Source: G965220825 sp965220825 (GTDB lineage Bacteria; Pseudomonadota; Alphaproteobacteria; UBA828). Taken from it: a DNA stretch of 64,000 nt. Below, piece after piece: positions 7,650 to 16,398 of the stretch (positions are counted from its first letter, which is position 1; every line of letters begins with the position of its first letter). The notes beneath the pieces were generated by a model. That model worked only from the letters and a program-made list of their open reading frames with translations, had not been told where the DNA came from and did not search any database. Where the stretch lies: positions 62,001 to 126,000 of the forward strand of contig OZ244839.1 of NCBI GenBank assembly GCA_965220825.1, read 5' to 3'. Position numbers and translations under genes: made by a program.

Positions 7650-9152
7650 TCAGCCCGCACGGGCTGCCGTGAGCAGGCCATCGAGGTCCAGATGGGCCTC
7701 GAGATGGGCGGCAAGCGCGTCGAGGCTCTCGTCCACGGCGGCTTCGAAGGCGATGCCTGAACGCGCCCGCCTGCGCAGCCGGTTCAGGAACCGTTGGCGG
7801 AAGCCGTCGGCGGCGAACAGCCCGTGCAGATAGCACCCCATGACCCGCCCGTCCGTCGAACGGGCGCCGTCGGGGCCGCGTTCGAGCTGCAGCAGAGGCC
7901 GTGCCGTGTCGGGCCCGACCGTTCGCCCCATATGCATTTCGTAGCCGGAGACTGCGTCGCCGCCGTCTTCCGCCCGGCCCGTGGTGCGGGCGAGGCGCTT
8001 GGCGGGGCGGAGCACCGTTTCCACCGCCAGCAGGCCGAGCCCTTCGGTCTCGCCGGGCGGACCTTCGATGCCTTCCGGGTCCGCGACGCGCTGGCCCAGC
8101 ATCTGGTAGCCGCCGCAGATGCCGAGCGCCCAGCCGCCCCGGCGCAGATGGGCCCGGAGGTCGAGCGCCCAGCCCTCGTCGTGGAGCGCCTGCAAGTCGG
8201 TGCGGGTCGCCTTGCTGCCGGGCAGCAGCACGAGGTCCGTATCGCCCGGCAGTGCACGGCCCGGCGGCACCAGATCCACCACGACATCGGGCTCAGCGCA
8301 CAGCGGGTCCAGATCGTCCGTGTTCGCGATACGGGGGAGCCGCGGCACGGCGATGCGAATGGCGGCCTCCAGCCCCCGAGGCGGCACGAGCGGGGTGGTG
8401 TCGAGGCTTGCGCTGTCCTCCGCCGGAAGGCGGAGGGCGCCCTCGAACCAGGGAACGAGGCCGAACGGCGTCCAGCCGGTGCGCGAAGCGATCAGCCGGC
8501 TGGCATCGTCGAAGAGCGACGGGTCGCCTCGGAACTTGTTGACGATGAAGCCCCGCACCTGGGCACGCTCGTCGGCTGCGAGCAGCGCTTCCGTACCCAC
8601 CAGGCTCGCAATCACGCCGCCACGGTCCACATCGCCCACCAGGACGACGGGGACGCCGGCAGCGCATGCGAAGCCCATATTGGCGATGTCGCCCTCCCGG
8701 AGGTTGACCTCGGCCGGGCTGCCGGCGCCCTCCACGAGGATCAGGTCCGCCCCGCTGCCCACGCGCTCGAAGCTCTCCAAAACGCGGGGCAGGAGCGTGG
8801 GCTTGAGTGCGTGGTAGCCGCGCGCGTCCGCCCGTCCTTCCACCCGGCCATGAACCACGATCTGGGCGCCGGTGCCGCCTTCCGGCTTGAGCAGAACCGG
8901 GTTCATGTCCGCATTGGGTTCCACCCGCGCGCCGCGGGCCTGGAGTGCCTGGGCGCGGCCGATCTCCCGCCCGTCCGCCGTGACGGCGGCGTTGTTCGAC
9001 ATGTTCTGGGGCTTGAACGGGCGGACTTGAAGGCCGCGCGCGCTATAGGCGCGGCACAGCCCGGCCACCAGCAGGGACTTGCCCACGTCGGAGCCCGTAC
9101 CCTGGAGCATGAGGGCGGGCGCGCAGCGGCGCCCGCCGCGGCGTTGCGGCAT
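7650..9152 (-). CDS. cobQ: Cobyric acid synthase (glutamine-dependent amidase)
   Basis: 500 residues from ATG 9152. CobQ amidates the b, d, e and g carboxylates of adenosylcobyrinic a,c-diamide using ATP and glutamine. The N-terminal half is a dethiobiotin-synthetase-like NTPase with MLQGTGSDVGKSLLVAGL, FKPQNMSNNAAV and VEGAGSPAEVNL. The C-terminal half is a triad glutamine amidotransferase with nucleophile Cys in GICGGYQMLG and His in GCYLHGLF. The start falls just after the cobO stop, inside the spacer, which rejects the longer frame to 9989. Last gene of the riboswitch-led operon. Confidence 0.95.
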   Translation of the reverse strand: MPQRRGGRRCAPALMLQGTGSDVGKSLLVAGLCRAYSARGLQVRPFKPQNMSNNAAVTADGREIGRAQALQARGARVEPNADMNPVLLKPEGGTGAQIVVHGRVEGRADARGYHALKPTLLPRVLESFERVGSGADLILVEGAGSPAEVNLREGDIANMGFACAAGVPVVLVGDVDRGGVIASLVGTEALLAADERAQVRGFIVNKFRGDPSLFDDASRLIASRTGWTPFGLVPWFEGALRLPAEDSASLDTTPLVPPRGLEAAIRIAVPRLPRIANTDDLDPLCAEPDVVVDLVPPGRALPGDTDLVLLPGSKATRTDLQALHDEGWALDLRAHLRRGGWALGICGGYQMLGQRVADPEGIEGPPGETEGLGLLAVETVLRPAKRLARTTGRAEDGGDAVSGYEMHMGRTVGPDTARPLLQLERGPDGARSTDGRVMGCYLHGLFAADGFRQRFLNRLRRRARSGIAFEAAVDESLDALAAHLEAHLDLDGLLTAARAG

Positions 9153-9160
9153 GGCGCGGC

Positions 9161-9796
9161 TCAAAACTCGATCCCGACCTGGGCGCGAACGCCCGCGCGG
9201 AACGGATGCTTGATTTCCGTCATCTCGGTCACGAGATCGGCCATTTCGACGAGTGCGGGCTTGGCGTTGCGCCCGGTGACCACCACATGCTGGTTCGTGT
9301 CCCGCGCGGCGAGGCCCGCAAGCACCTCGTCCAGGTCCAGATAGTCGTAGCGCAGCACGATGTTGAGTTCGTCCAGGATCACCAGCCGGTAGGAGGGGTC
9401 GGCAAGAAAGACCTTCGCCGCGTCCCAGGCCTTGCGGGCGGCGGCGATGTCCCGCTGCCGGTCCTGGGTGTCCCAGGTGAAGCCCTCTCCCATCACGCGG
9501 ATATCCACGAGGTCGGGGAAGCGGTCGAGCACGGCGCGCTCGCCGGTCGCCCACTTGCCCTTCACGAACTGGACCACGCCCACCTTCATGCCGTTGCCGA
9601 TGGCGCGGGCCGCGAGTCCGAAGGCGGCGGTGGATTTTCCCTTGCCCTTGCCGGTGTGGACGATGAGCAGGCCCTTCTCGATGGTCTTCTTCGCCAGCAT
9701 GCGCTCCCGCGCGGCCTTGCGTTTGCGCATTCGTTCGGCGTGGCGCCGGTCGCGCTCCGCTTCGCTCTCTTGTCGAGCGGTCGTTTTGTCCGTCAT
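9161..9796 (-). CDS. cobO: Cob(I)yrinic acid a,c-diamide adenosyltransferase
   Basis: 211 residues, CobA/CobO type. It adenosylates cob(I)alamin precursors with ATP. The charged N-terminus is followed by the unusual P-loop GLLIVHTGKGKGKSTAAFG, then VVQFVKGKW, VILDELNIVL and VTGRNA, all diagnostic for this family. ATG 9796 overlaps the cobN TGA (ATGA). Position between cobN and cobQ matches its biochemical order: cobalt insertion, adenosylation, amidation. Confidence 0.96.
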   Translation of the reverse strand: MTDKTTARQESEAERDRRHAERMRKRKAARERMLAKKTIEKGLLIVHTGKGKGKSTAAFGLAARAIGNGMKVGVVQFVKGKWATGERAVLDRFPDLVDIRVMGEGFTWDTQDRQRDIAAARKAWDAAKVFLADPSYRLVILDELNIVLRYDYLDLDEVLAGLAARDTNQHVVVTGRNAKPALVEMADLVTEMTEIKHPFRAGVRAQVGIEF

Positions 9797-12700
9797 CGCA
9801 TGCCGTCTCCGTCTCCCGCGCAGAGCGACTCGAGAACAGTATGGGCGCGATTGGACCTGGGCTTCCAGAGTCCGCGCTCCTGCGCTTCGGCGAGCCGCGC
9901 GGCGAGTTCCACCAGCGCCGCCGGGTTCGCCTCCTGAAGGAAGCCGCGCACCGTCTCGTCAGCCACATAGGCGTCGAACACCGCGTCAAAATGATGGTCC
10001 TGCACGGCGTCGGTCGTTGCGGCGAAGGCGAACAGATAGTCCACCGTCGCGGCGATCTCGAAGGCGCCCTTGTAGCCGTGGCGCATGGCGCCCGCGATCC
10101 ACTTTGGGTTCACGGCGCGCGCCCGGACCACGCGGCCGATCTCGTCCGCGAGCGTGCGGATGCGGGGGTTCTCCGGCACCGAATGATCGTTGTGATAGAG
10201 CGCCGGTGCGCGGCCCGCATGCATCGTGACGGCCGCCGCCAGCCCGCCTTCGAACTGGTAGTAGTCGTCGCTGTCCAGGAGATCGTGCTCCCGGTTGTCC
10301 TGGTTCTGGACCACGGCTTGGATGCTGCCCAGCCGGCGCTCGAAGAGCGTGTGCTCCGCTTCGCCTTCCCGCCCGGCGCCATAGGCCCAGCCGCCCCAGG
10401 CGACATAGGCGGCGGCGAGGTCTTCGGTCTCGGTCCAGCCGCGTTCGTCGATCAGCGCCTGGAGACCCGCGCCGTAGGCGCCGGGTTTGGAGCCGAAGAC
10501 CCGGTAGCGCGCCATGCGCGCCGCCCGCTCCGCCGGCTCGCCCTGCCGCTCGAGCGCTGACGTATCCGCTGCGACCTTCGCGGCGAGTGGGTTGTCGTCG
10601 GGTTCCTCGTCCAGCGCGGCGACCGCGTGGACCGCCGAATCGAACAGGTCGATGAGGCCGGGAAACGCATCGCGGAAGAAGCCGGAGACCCGGAGAGTCA
10701 CGTCGATGCGCGGCCGGTCGAGCAGGTCGAGGGGCAGAATTTCGAAGCCGGTAACCCGGCCGCCCGCACCTTCCCACGAAGGGCGCACGCCCAGCAGCGC
10801 GAGCGCCTGGGCGATGTCGTCGCCGCCGGTCCGCATGTTGGACGTGCCCCAGGCGCTGATCGCCATGGCCCGGGGCCAGTCGCCATGGGTCTGGGCGTAA
10901 TGCTCCACCAGACGCTGTGCGGACTGCCAGCCGAGATGCCAGGCTGCCGCCGTCGGCACGGTGCGCGTATCCACCGAGTAGAAGTTTCGCCCCGTGGGGA
11001 GCACGTCCGCCCGCCCCCGGGTCGGCGCACCGGCCGGCCCCGGCGCCAGGAAACGGCCGTCGAGCGCCTGCAGGAAGCCCGCGATTTCCGCGTCCGCGCA
11101 GGCGTCGAGCGCAGGCGCGATCTCTTCCGCGACCGCTCTCAGGACGGCGCCGGTCGCCTGCCATTCGGCCGGCGCCTTCCGCTCGCCCGAGACGAGCGCC
11201 GCAGAGAGGCGCTCCAGGCGCTCCACCGTATCGCCCGCCGTTCTCCACGGTCCACCGCCCGCGAGCGCCGCGGGCTTCGGCCCCCGCCATGGCTCGCCGA
11301 GGGTCGCGGCAAGGGGGTCGAAGCCGAGGTCGAGATCATGGGCGAGCGCGCGGGGAAGCGAGGCGTGTTCCGGCTCCGGTCCGCGCACGCCGCGGGCAAT
11401 GGCGGAGAGGAGTTCGGTACGCGCCGTCCCCTCCAGCGCGCCACCCAAGACATGGAGCCCGTCCCTTATCTGCATCTCCTTGACTTCACACAGATAACCG
11501 TCAAGCTTGCGGAGCGCCTCGTCGGCACCGTCGCCCGCAGCGATGCCGCAATCCCGGTCGAGGCCGATGGCGGCGGCGAGGTCCAGGATGCGCTCCTGCA
11601 GCGGCTGGCAGCGTCGCGGGTCCAGCGACGCCGCTTCGAAGAACTCGTCGACAAGTCGCTCCAGCTCCTCGAGCTCGCCATAGCTCCCGGCGCGGGTGAG
11701 CGGCGGGGTGAGATGATCGACGATCACGGCCGCTCCGCGCCGCTTGGCCTGGCTCCCCTCGCCCGGGTCGTTCACGATGAAGGGGTAGATGTGGGGGATG
11801 GGGCCGAGGGCCGCCTCGGGGAAGCAGGAGCCGGAGAGAGCCAGCGCCTTGCCGGGCAGCCATTCCACGTTGCCATGTTTGCCGACATGGACCACCGCAT
11901 GGGCGTCGAACCCGGAGCGCAGCCACGCGTAGAAGGCGAGATAGCCATGGGGCGGCGGCAGGTCCGGGTCGTGGTAGCTCCGCTCCGGGTCGATGTTGTA
12001 GCCCCGCGCCGGCTGGACCGCCACCACCACCGCGCCGAAGCGGGCGACCGGCAGAACGAAGCGGTTTTCCTCCGCGTGGAAGAAGGGATCCGCCTCCGCG
12101 CCGCCCCAGCGCTCCTCGACGCGGCGTCGCGCATCGGCGGGAAGTGTGGCGAAGAAGGACTCGTAGCAGGCGAAGGAGAGCCATCCGTCGGAGGTCCCGA
12201 CGCGCCGCTTCCCACGGTGCGCATTGGTCGGGCCCGCGGTGAGCCGGGCGATGAGGGCCGCGCCGTCCGCCGGCGGGTTCTCGACCGCATAACCCGCTTC
12301 CTCGAGCGCCGCCATGAGATGGACGGTGCTCTCGGGCGTGTCCAGCCCGACGCCGTTCCCGATGCGCCCGTCCCGGTTGGGGTAGTTGGCGAGCACGAGC
12401 GCGATGCGGCGCTCGCTTCCGGGTGTCTCCGCGAGCCGGGCCCAGCCCGCCGCGAGCCGGGCGGTGAAGCGGCAGCGGTCCGGGTTGGGTGCGAGCGCCA
12501 CGATGGGTGCCTGGGTGGCGTCGTCGAACCGGGCTTGTGTCTTGAAGGCCACGGCGCGGGTGAGGATGCGCCCGTCGACCTCGGGAAGCGCCACGTTCAT
12601 GGCGATGTCGCGTGGCGAGAGCCCCCGCGTGCCGGTTTCCCAGTCCGCTTCCGTGGCGCCGGCGAAGACGGTCTGGAACACGGGACAGTCCGCGGCCGAG

Positions 12701-13560
12701 AAGGGCGTTTCCTTCGGCGCGCCGGGCCGGGCTACCGCGAAGCCCGTGGCGTTGAGGATTGCCCGCGGCTCGACCGCGCGGAGCATGGCGCCGATGAGTT
12801 CGGCTGCCGGCGCATCCCGCAGGCTCGTGACGAACATCGGCAGAGGGTCGAGCCCGGCTTGCCGGAGCGCTTCCACCAGCGCGTCCACCGGGCCGAGCGT
12901 GCCGGCCTGGAATAGGGCCCGGTAGAAGACCAGCGCCGCCCGCGGCACGCCGGGGCGCAACTCTCGTTCCAGGGTTTCGAGGTCGACGGCGCCTCGCCCC
13001 GGCCAGTAGAGGCCTGCGCGCGGCACGGGGCGGGGCGCCCGCGATGTGCGGGGCTCGTGCTCCGCCGCGCCGCCCTCGATAAGCGCCGCGGCGTAGCGAA
13101 GCGCATTCGCCGCATTGTCGATGCCGCCGTGGACGCAGTAGCGCCAGAGCGTCTCCGCCTGCGGTACCGGCAGCGTGCTGCGCTCGACGAGGCCTGCGTC
13201 GGGTTTGTCGTCGCCGGGGAGCCATGCGACGGGTATGGCCCGGCGTGCGCATTCGGCGCTCAGCCGCTCGACGCCGTAGGGCCAGTAGCTCTCGCCGCCG
13301 AGCAGCCGCACGACCACCAGCCGTGCGCCGCTAACGGTCGTCTCCGCATAGCGGTCCACCGAGAGGTTGTGGCCGAGCTGCATGAGGTTGGCGATCCGGA
13401 GCGAGGGCGCATCGTCGGGAAGCCCGGCATGTGCCGCGGCGAAGCAGGCGAGCTCGGTGTCCGCCGCGGACAGGAACAGGATGTCCGCGGGCGACTGGCC
13501 GAGATCGACCGCCTCGCTGCCGTCGACGACGGCGCCGGGCTGGGCCGCGAGGAGGTGCAC
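9793..13560 (-). CDS. cobN: Aerobic cobaltochelatase large subunit
   Basis: 1255 residues from GTG 13560, the normal CobN size. It is the substrate-binding subunit of the ATP-dependent chelatase that inserts cobalt into hydrogenobyrinic acid a,c-diamide, working with the AAA+ pair CobS/CobT, which is not in this window. Recognised from PNRDGRIGNGVGLDTPES, HVGKHGNVEWLPGKALALS, PHIYPFIVNDPGEGSQAKRR and GRNFYSVDTRTVPT. The GTG lies 10 bases after the cobW stop with GAGG upstream. The reading frame continues open to 13962, but that extension overlaps cobW and is low-complexity Arg/Ser/Trp shadow coding, so I reject it. Confidence 0.95.
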   Translation of the reverse strand: MHLLAAQPGAVVDGSEAVDLGQSPADILFLSAADTELACFAAAHAGLPDDAPSLRIANLMQLGHNLSVDRYAETTVSGARLVVVRLLGGESYWPYGVERLSAECARRAIPVAWLPGDDKPDAGLVERSTLPVPQAETLWRYCVHGGIDNAANALRYAAALIEGGAAEHEPRTSRAPRPVPRAGLYWPGRGAVDLETLERELRPGVPRAALVFYRALFQAGTLGPVDALVEALRQAGLDPLPMFVTSLRDAPAAELIGAMLRAVEPRAILNATGFAVARPGAPKETPFSAADCPVFQTVFAGATEADWETGTRGLSPRDIAMNVALPEVDGRILTRAVAFKTQARFDDATQAPIVALAPNPDRCRFTARLAAGWARLAETPGSERRIALVLANYPNRDGRIGNGVGLDTPESTVHLMAALEEAGYAVENPPADGAALIARLTAGPTNAHRGKRRVGTSDGWLSFACYESFFATLPADARRRVEERWGGAEADPFFHAEENRFVLPVARFGAVVVAVQPARGYNIDPERSYHDPDLPPPHGYLAFYAWLRSGFDAHAVVHVGKHGNVEWLPGKALALSGSCFPEAALGPIPHIYPFIVNDPGEGSQAKRRGAAVIVDHLTPPLTRAGSYGELEELERLVDEFFEAASLDPRRCQPLQERILDLAAAIGLDRDCGIAAGDGADEALRKLDGYLCEVKEMQIRDGLHVLGGALEGTARTELLSAIARGVRGPEPEHASLPRALAHDLDLGFDPLAATLGEPWRGPKPAALAGGGPWRTAGDTVERLERLSAALVSGERKAPAEWQATGAVLRAVAEEIAPALDACADAEIAGFLQALDGRFLAPGPAGAPTRGRADVLPTGRNFYSVDTRTVPTAAAWHLGWQSAQRLVEHYAQTHGDWPRAMAISAWGTSNMRTGGDDIAQALALLGVRPSWEGAGGRVTGFEILPLDLLDRPRIDVTLRVSGFFRDAFPGLIDLFDSAVHAVAALDEEPDDNPLAAKVAADTSALERQGEPAERAARMARYRVFGSKPGAYGAGLQALIDERGWTETEDLAAAYVAWGGWAYGAGREGEAEHTLFERRLGSIQAVVQNQDNREHDLLDSDDYYQFEGGLAAAVTMHAGRAPALYHNDHSVPENPRIRTLADEIGRVVRARAVNPKWIAGAMRHGYKGAFEIAATVDYLFAFAATTDAVQDHHFDAVFDAYVADETVRGFLQEANPAALVELAARLAEAQERGLWKPRSNRAHTVLESLCAGDGDGMR

Positions 13561-13570
13561 GGTCCCGGCC

Positions 13571-14605
13571 TCAGCCCGCGATGGTGGCCCGGATCGCGGC
13601 CCGGTCGAGCGGCGCCAGGCCGATGGCGACCAGGCGGCTCTCCCGCGTCTCGCCTTCGCGCCAGTCGCGGTCGTAATAGTGCTCGATCCGCGCGCCCACC
13701 GCCTGCACCACCAGCCGGCGGCGCTTCCCGGCCACGTCGATGAAGCCCTTGGCCCGCAGCAGGTCGTGAGTCTCCGCCGCATCCCGGAGCCGCGCTTCGA
13801 AGGCTGCCGGGTCCTGGATGGCGCCCATGCGCAGCACGAAGCTTTCGAACGCTTCATGGTCGTGGTCGTCGCCGGCTTCGTCATGGTGGGATCGGCGGCT
13901 CCCGAGATCGGTCTCCGCCGCCGCCTCGAGGCCCAGCAATATGTCCGGCGGGATTCGCCCATGAGCCGCGCGCACGATGCGGACTCCCGCCCGCAGATGG
14001 GGTCGGAGCCGTGCCTCGCCCTCGTCGCCGCCGTCCGTGGCCAGGAGGTCCGTCTTGTTGAAGACCACCATGTCCGCGCAGGCGATCTGGTCCTCGAAGA
14101 GCTCCGCGAGCGGGGACTCGTGGTCCAGGGAGTCGTCCGCCTCGCGCTGGGCCTGAAGGGCGGTTTCGTCTTCGGCGAAGCGGCCTTCGGCGAGCGCCGG
14201 GCCGTCCACCACGGCGATCACGCCGTCCACGGTGAGGCGGGTTCTGATCTCCGGCCAGTTGAAGGCGGCCACCAGAGGCTTGGGGAGGGCGAGGCCGGAG
14301 GTCTCGATGAGGATGTGATCGGGTGCGGGCTCGCGGGCGAGCAGCGCGTCGATCGCCGGCACGAAATCGTCTGCCACGGTGCAGCAGAGGCATCCGTTGG
14401 CGAGTTCCACGATGCCCGCCTCGTCACAGGCCGCATCCCCGCAGCCCCGCAGCAGGGATTCATCGACACCCAGATCGCCGAACTCGTTGACGATGAGGGC
14501 GATACGCCGACCGTCGCTGCGCGCGAGCGCATGGCGGATGAGGCTGGTCTTGCCGGCGCCGAGGAAGCCGGTGATCACGGTGGCGGGTGTCTTGGGGTTC
14601 TGCAT
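13571..14605 (-). CDS. cobW: CobW-type zinc/cobalt GTPase metallochaperone
   Basis: 344 residues. G3E-family P-loop GTPase thought to deliver metal to the CobN chelatase. The N-terminal GTPase domain has Walker A GFLGAGKTSL, NEFGDLGVDESLL, the CxCC metal motif in ELANGCLCCTV, ILIETSGLA and base-recognition NKTD. A linker with HHDEAGDDHDHEAFESF is histidine/acid-rich and probably binds metal. The C-terminal CobW domain closes with ARIEHYYDRDW. It lies immediately upstream of cobN, 10 bases apart, the usual pairing. ATG 14605 is 6 bases after the stop of the BtuF-like gene. Confidence 0.94.
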   Translation of the reverse strand: MQNPKTPATVITGFLGAGKTSLIRHALARSDGRRIALIVNEFGDLGVDESLLRGCGDAACDEAGIVELANGCLCCTVADDFVPAIDALLAREPAPDHILIETSGLALPKPLVAAFNWPEIRTRLTVDGVIAVVDGPALAEGRFAEDETALQAQREADDSLDHESPLAELFEDQIACADMVVFNKTDLLATDGGDEGEARLRPHLRAGVRIVRAAHGRIPPDILLGLEAAAETDLGSRRSHHDEAGDDHDHEAFESFVLRMGAIQDPAAFEARLRDAAETHDLLRAKGFIDVAGKRRRLVVQAVGARIEHYYDRDWREGETRESRLVAIGLAPLDRAAIRATIAG

Positions 14606-14611
14606 GGGACC

Positions 14612-15526
14612 TCACATGAGCGGGCGCCAGCCGGTCCCGCGATGGCCGAAGTCGAACAGCGCCGGATGGAACAGTTCGGCGAGGATTTCGGCGGATTCGG
14701 CGAGCCGGGGGCCAGGACGGTTGAAAAAAGCGTTGCCGTCCGTGGCGTAGACGCGGCCGGCCTGCGCCGCGCGCAGCGACCGCCAGGCGGGGTGGGCGAA
14801 GAGGCGGCGTCCTTCGCCGGCGGTTCGCGCGAGGCCGTAACCGCATGGCATAAGCACGATAACGTCGGGGTCCACCGCCTGCACGGCCTCGACGCCGATC
14901 ACCGCCGCGTTCGTGCCGGCGGCGCCCAGAGCGTCGATACCGCCGGCCGCTGCGATCAGATCCGGCACCCAGTTGCCGGCCGCCATGGGCGGGTCGGTCC
15001 ACTCGATGGCGGCGACGCGCTTCGGCGGTTCCCGGCCGGCCCGCTCCGCGATAGCCGCGACACGCGCGCGCAGCCTTTCGCGGATGGGTGCCCCGTCCAC
15101 GCCCAAGGCTTCGCCGACGCGGACGATATCGTCCCATACGTCCGCGAGGGTCGCGGGATGGAGGGAGATGATGGCGGCCGGCGACTCCAGGACCTCGGCG
15201 GCGGCGCGTTCCACCTCCCTGAGGCTCACGGCGCACACCTCGCACTGGTCCTGGGTGACGATGTGGGTGGGGCGGCGGCTGCGCAGCAGATCCGTATCCA
15301 GGTCGTAGATACCGAGCGCCGAGGCGAGCAGGGCGCCGACGTCCCGGTGGATCGCGCCGCTCGCGCGGCCGGTGTCGATACGCGGCCTGGTGCATGCGGG
15401 CGCCCCGGCGATTTCCGCCGGCCAGTCGCATTCGTGGGAGCGGGCGACCACATTCTCCGCCATACCGAGGGCGGCGACGATCTCCGTCGCACTCGGGACG
15501 AGTGAGGCGATCCGGTGTCCGGTCAT
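14612..15526 (-). CDS. BtuF-like cobalamin/cobinamide-binding protein without a signal peptide
   Basis: 304 residues, periplasmic-binding-protein fold of the BtuF/FhuD class. It starts directly with RIASLVPSATEIVAALG, and later has HECDWPAEIAGAP, THIVTQDQCEVCAVS, VAAIEWTDPPMAAGNWVPDL and VIVLMPCGYG. No signal peptide or lipobox precedes the domain. ATG 15526 overlaps the cobU stop (ATGA), so the protein may be cytoplasmic or the true export signal may be lost. No BtuC or BtuD gene is adjacent. It is co-transcribed with cobU, cobW and cobN behind the cobalamin riboswitch, consistent with corrinoid handling. Exact ligand unknown. Confidence 0.82.
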   Translation of the reverse strand: MTGHRIASLVPSATEIVAALGMAENVVARSHECDWPAEIAGAPACTRPRIDTGRASGAIHRDVGALLASALGIYDLDTDLLRSRRPTHIVTQDQCEVCAVSLREVERAAAEVLESPAAIISLHPATLADVWDDIVRVGEALGVDGAPIRERLRARVAAIAERAGREPPKRVAAIEWTDPPMAAGNWVPDLIAAAGGIDALGAAGTNAAVIGVEAVQAVDPDVIVLMPCGYGLARTAGEGRRLFAHPAWRSLRAAQAGRVYATDGNAFFNRPGPRLAESAEILAELFHPALFDFGHRGTGWRPLM

Positions 15527-16062
15527 GGCTTTAGGGTGAGCGGCAGGCCGGCGGCGATGAAGACCACGCGCCCGGCCAACGCGGCGACGGTGCGGTTGAG
15601 CGCGCCGGCATGGTCCCGGAAGGCGCGGGCCATGGCGTTTTCCGGCACGATGCCGAGGCCCACCTCGTTGGAGACCAGCACGGCGGGGCCGGGGAGGCGG
15701 GCGAGGCTGCGGGCCAGGCGGTCGGTCTCCTGAGGGACGTCCCGCCCGGCTTCCATCAAGTTGGCGAGCCAGAGGGTGAGGCAATCGACAAGTTGCGCAT
15801 CGCTCGTGGCCGCTTCTTCCTCTAGCGCCTCGGCCAGCGCCAGCGGGGCCTCGACGGTGCGCCAGGCCGCGCCGCGCCGCGCCCTGTGGGCCGCGATGCG
15901 GGCGGCCATCTCCTCGTCGCGCGCTTCCGCGGTCGCGACATAGAGCGGCGCGCGCGCGCGCTGAAGAAGAGATTCGGCATAGACGCTCTTGCCCGAGCGA
16001 GCGCCGCCCAGAACCAGGGTGACGCGCGCCTGTGTCGCGTCCGCTTCGCGGTCCAGCATCAT
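15523..16062 (-). CDS. cobU: Bifunctional adenosylcobinamide kinase / adenosylcobinamide-phosphate guanylyltransferase
   Basis: 179 residues (also called CobP). It phosphorylates adenosylcobinamide and then converts it to GDP-cobinamide. P-loop VLGGARSGKSVYAE near residue 20, then YVATAEARDEEMAARIAAH with the guanylylated His, and LTLWLANLM plus VSNEVGLGIVPE, all typical. Two adjacent ATGs (16062, 16059) follow CGGAGGGAGG; the second has the better spacing. First gene of the operon that the cobalamin riboswitch precedes; the riboswitch 3' end is about 30 bases upstream. Confidence 0.95.
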   Translation of the reverse strand: MMLDREADATQARVTLVLGGARSGKSVYAESLLQRARAPLYVATAEARDEEMAARIAAHRARRGAAWRTVEAPLALAEALEEEAATSDAQLVDCLTLWLANLMEAGRDVPQETDRLARSLARLPGPAVLVSNEVGLGIVPENAMARAFRDHAGALNRTVAALAGRVVFIAAGLPLTLKP

Positions 16063-16090
16063 CCTCCCTCCGAGGACGTTTCAGCCTCGT

Positions 16091-16266
16091 CACGCAGCGG
16101 GTCTCCTGGCTCGGGGTCGTCGACGGGGCCCGGCCTTCCCGACCCGGTGAGGATCGGTGGCCCGCGCTCGCGCGCCATGGGTCCGTCTCGCCGCTGACAG
16201 TTGCGGGGGCAGCGCCGGACTGCCCGGTCAATGAGGCCCGGGGTCACCGGCTTCCCGCGCTGCGTG
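16091..16266 (-). promoter_or_regulatory. Cobalamin (adenosylcobalamin) riboswitch
   Basis: Read on the minus strand, the leader of cobU contains, in order, GGGAAGCCGGTG (16245-16256), the core CCCCGCAACTGT, GCCACC, GGGAAGGC and AGCCAGGAGACC (16100-16111). The closing stem CACGCAGC (16259-16266) pairs exactly with GCTGCGTG (16091-16098). These are the B12-box elements of the classic cobalamin riboswitch in the expected order and spacing. The short distance to the cobU ribosome-binding site suggests control of translation initiation, although termination cannot be excluded. No such element precedes cbiX, cobD, cobS or cobT. Confidence 0.96.
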
Positions 16267-16398
16267 ACTCCGCCACGCTACCCGAAACCGGGATGGAGTG
16301 CTACTGCGGGTGTGCGGTGCGGCCCAGCGAAAGAAAGCGGCGAGACACGGACCAAAGACCCGCGCACCGTACGAATGGCGTCCGGCGCCTACCGGGCG
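16267..16398. other. Intergenic leader upstream of the cobalamin riboswitch
   Basis: Between the riboswitch and the end of the phosphatase gene there is no plausible gene. The promoter for the cobU-cobQ operon should lie here, but I see no convincing -35/-10 pair, so read-through from cobS and the phosphatase gene is possible. The stretch at 16356-16369 (CGGTGCGCGGGTCT on the minus strand) is identical to part of the intergenic repeat described at 25.7 kb and 61.2 kb and may be a decayed copy. Confidence 0.45.

Noticed and set aside
9793..13962. CobN start at 13962
   Set aside because: The first ~134 residues lie antiparallel to nothing but overlap cobW in another frame and look like low-complexity shadow; GTG 13560 just after the cobW stop fits CobN length.
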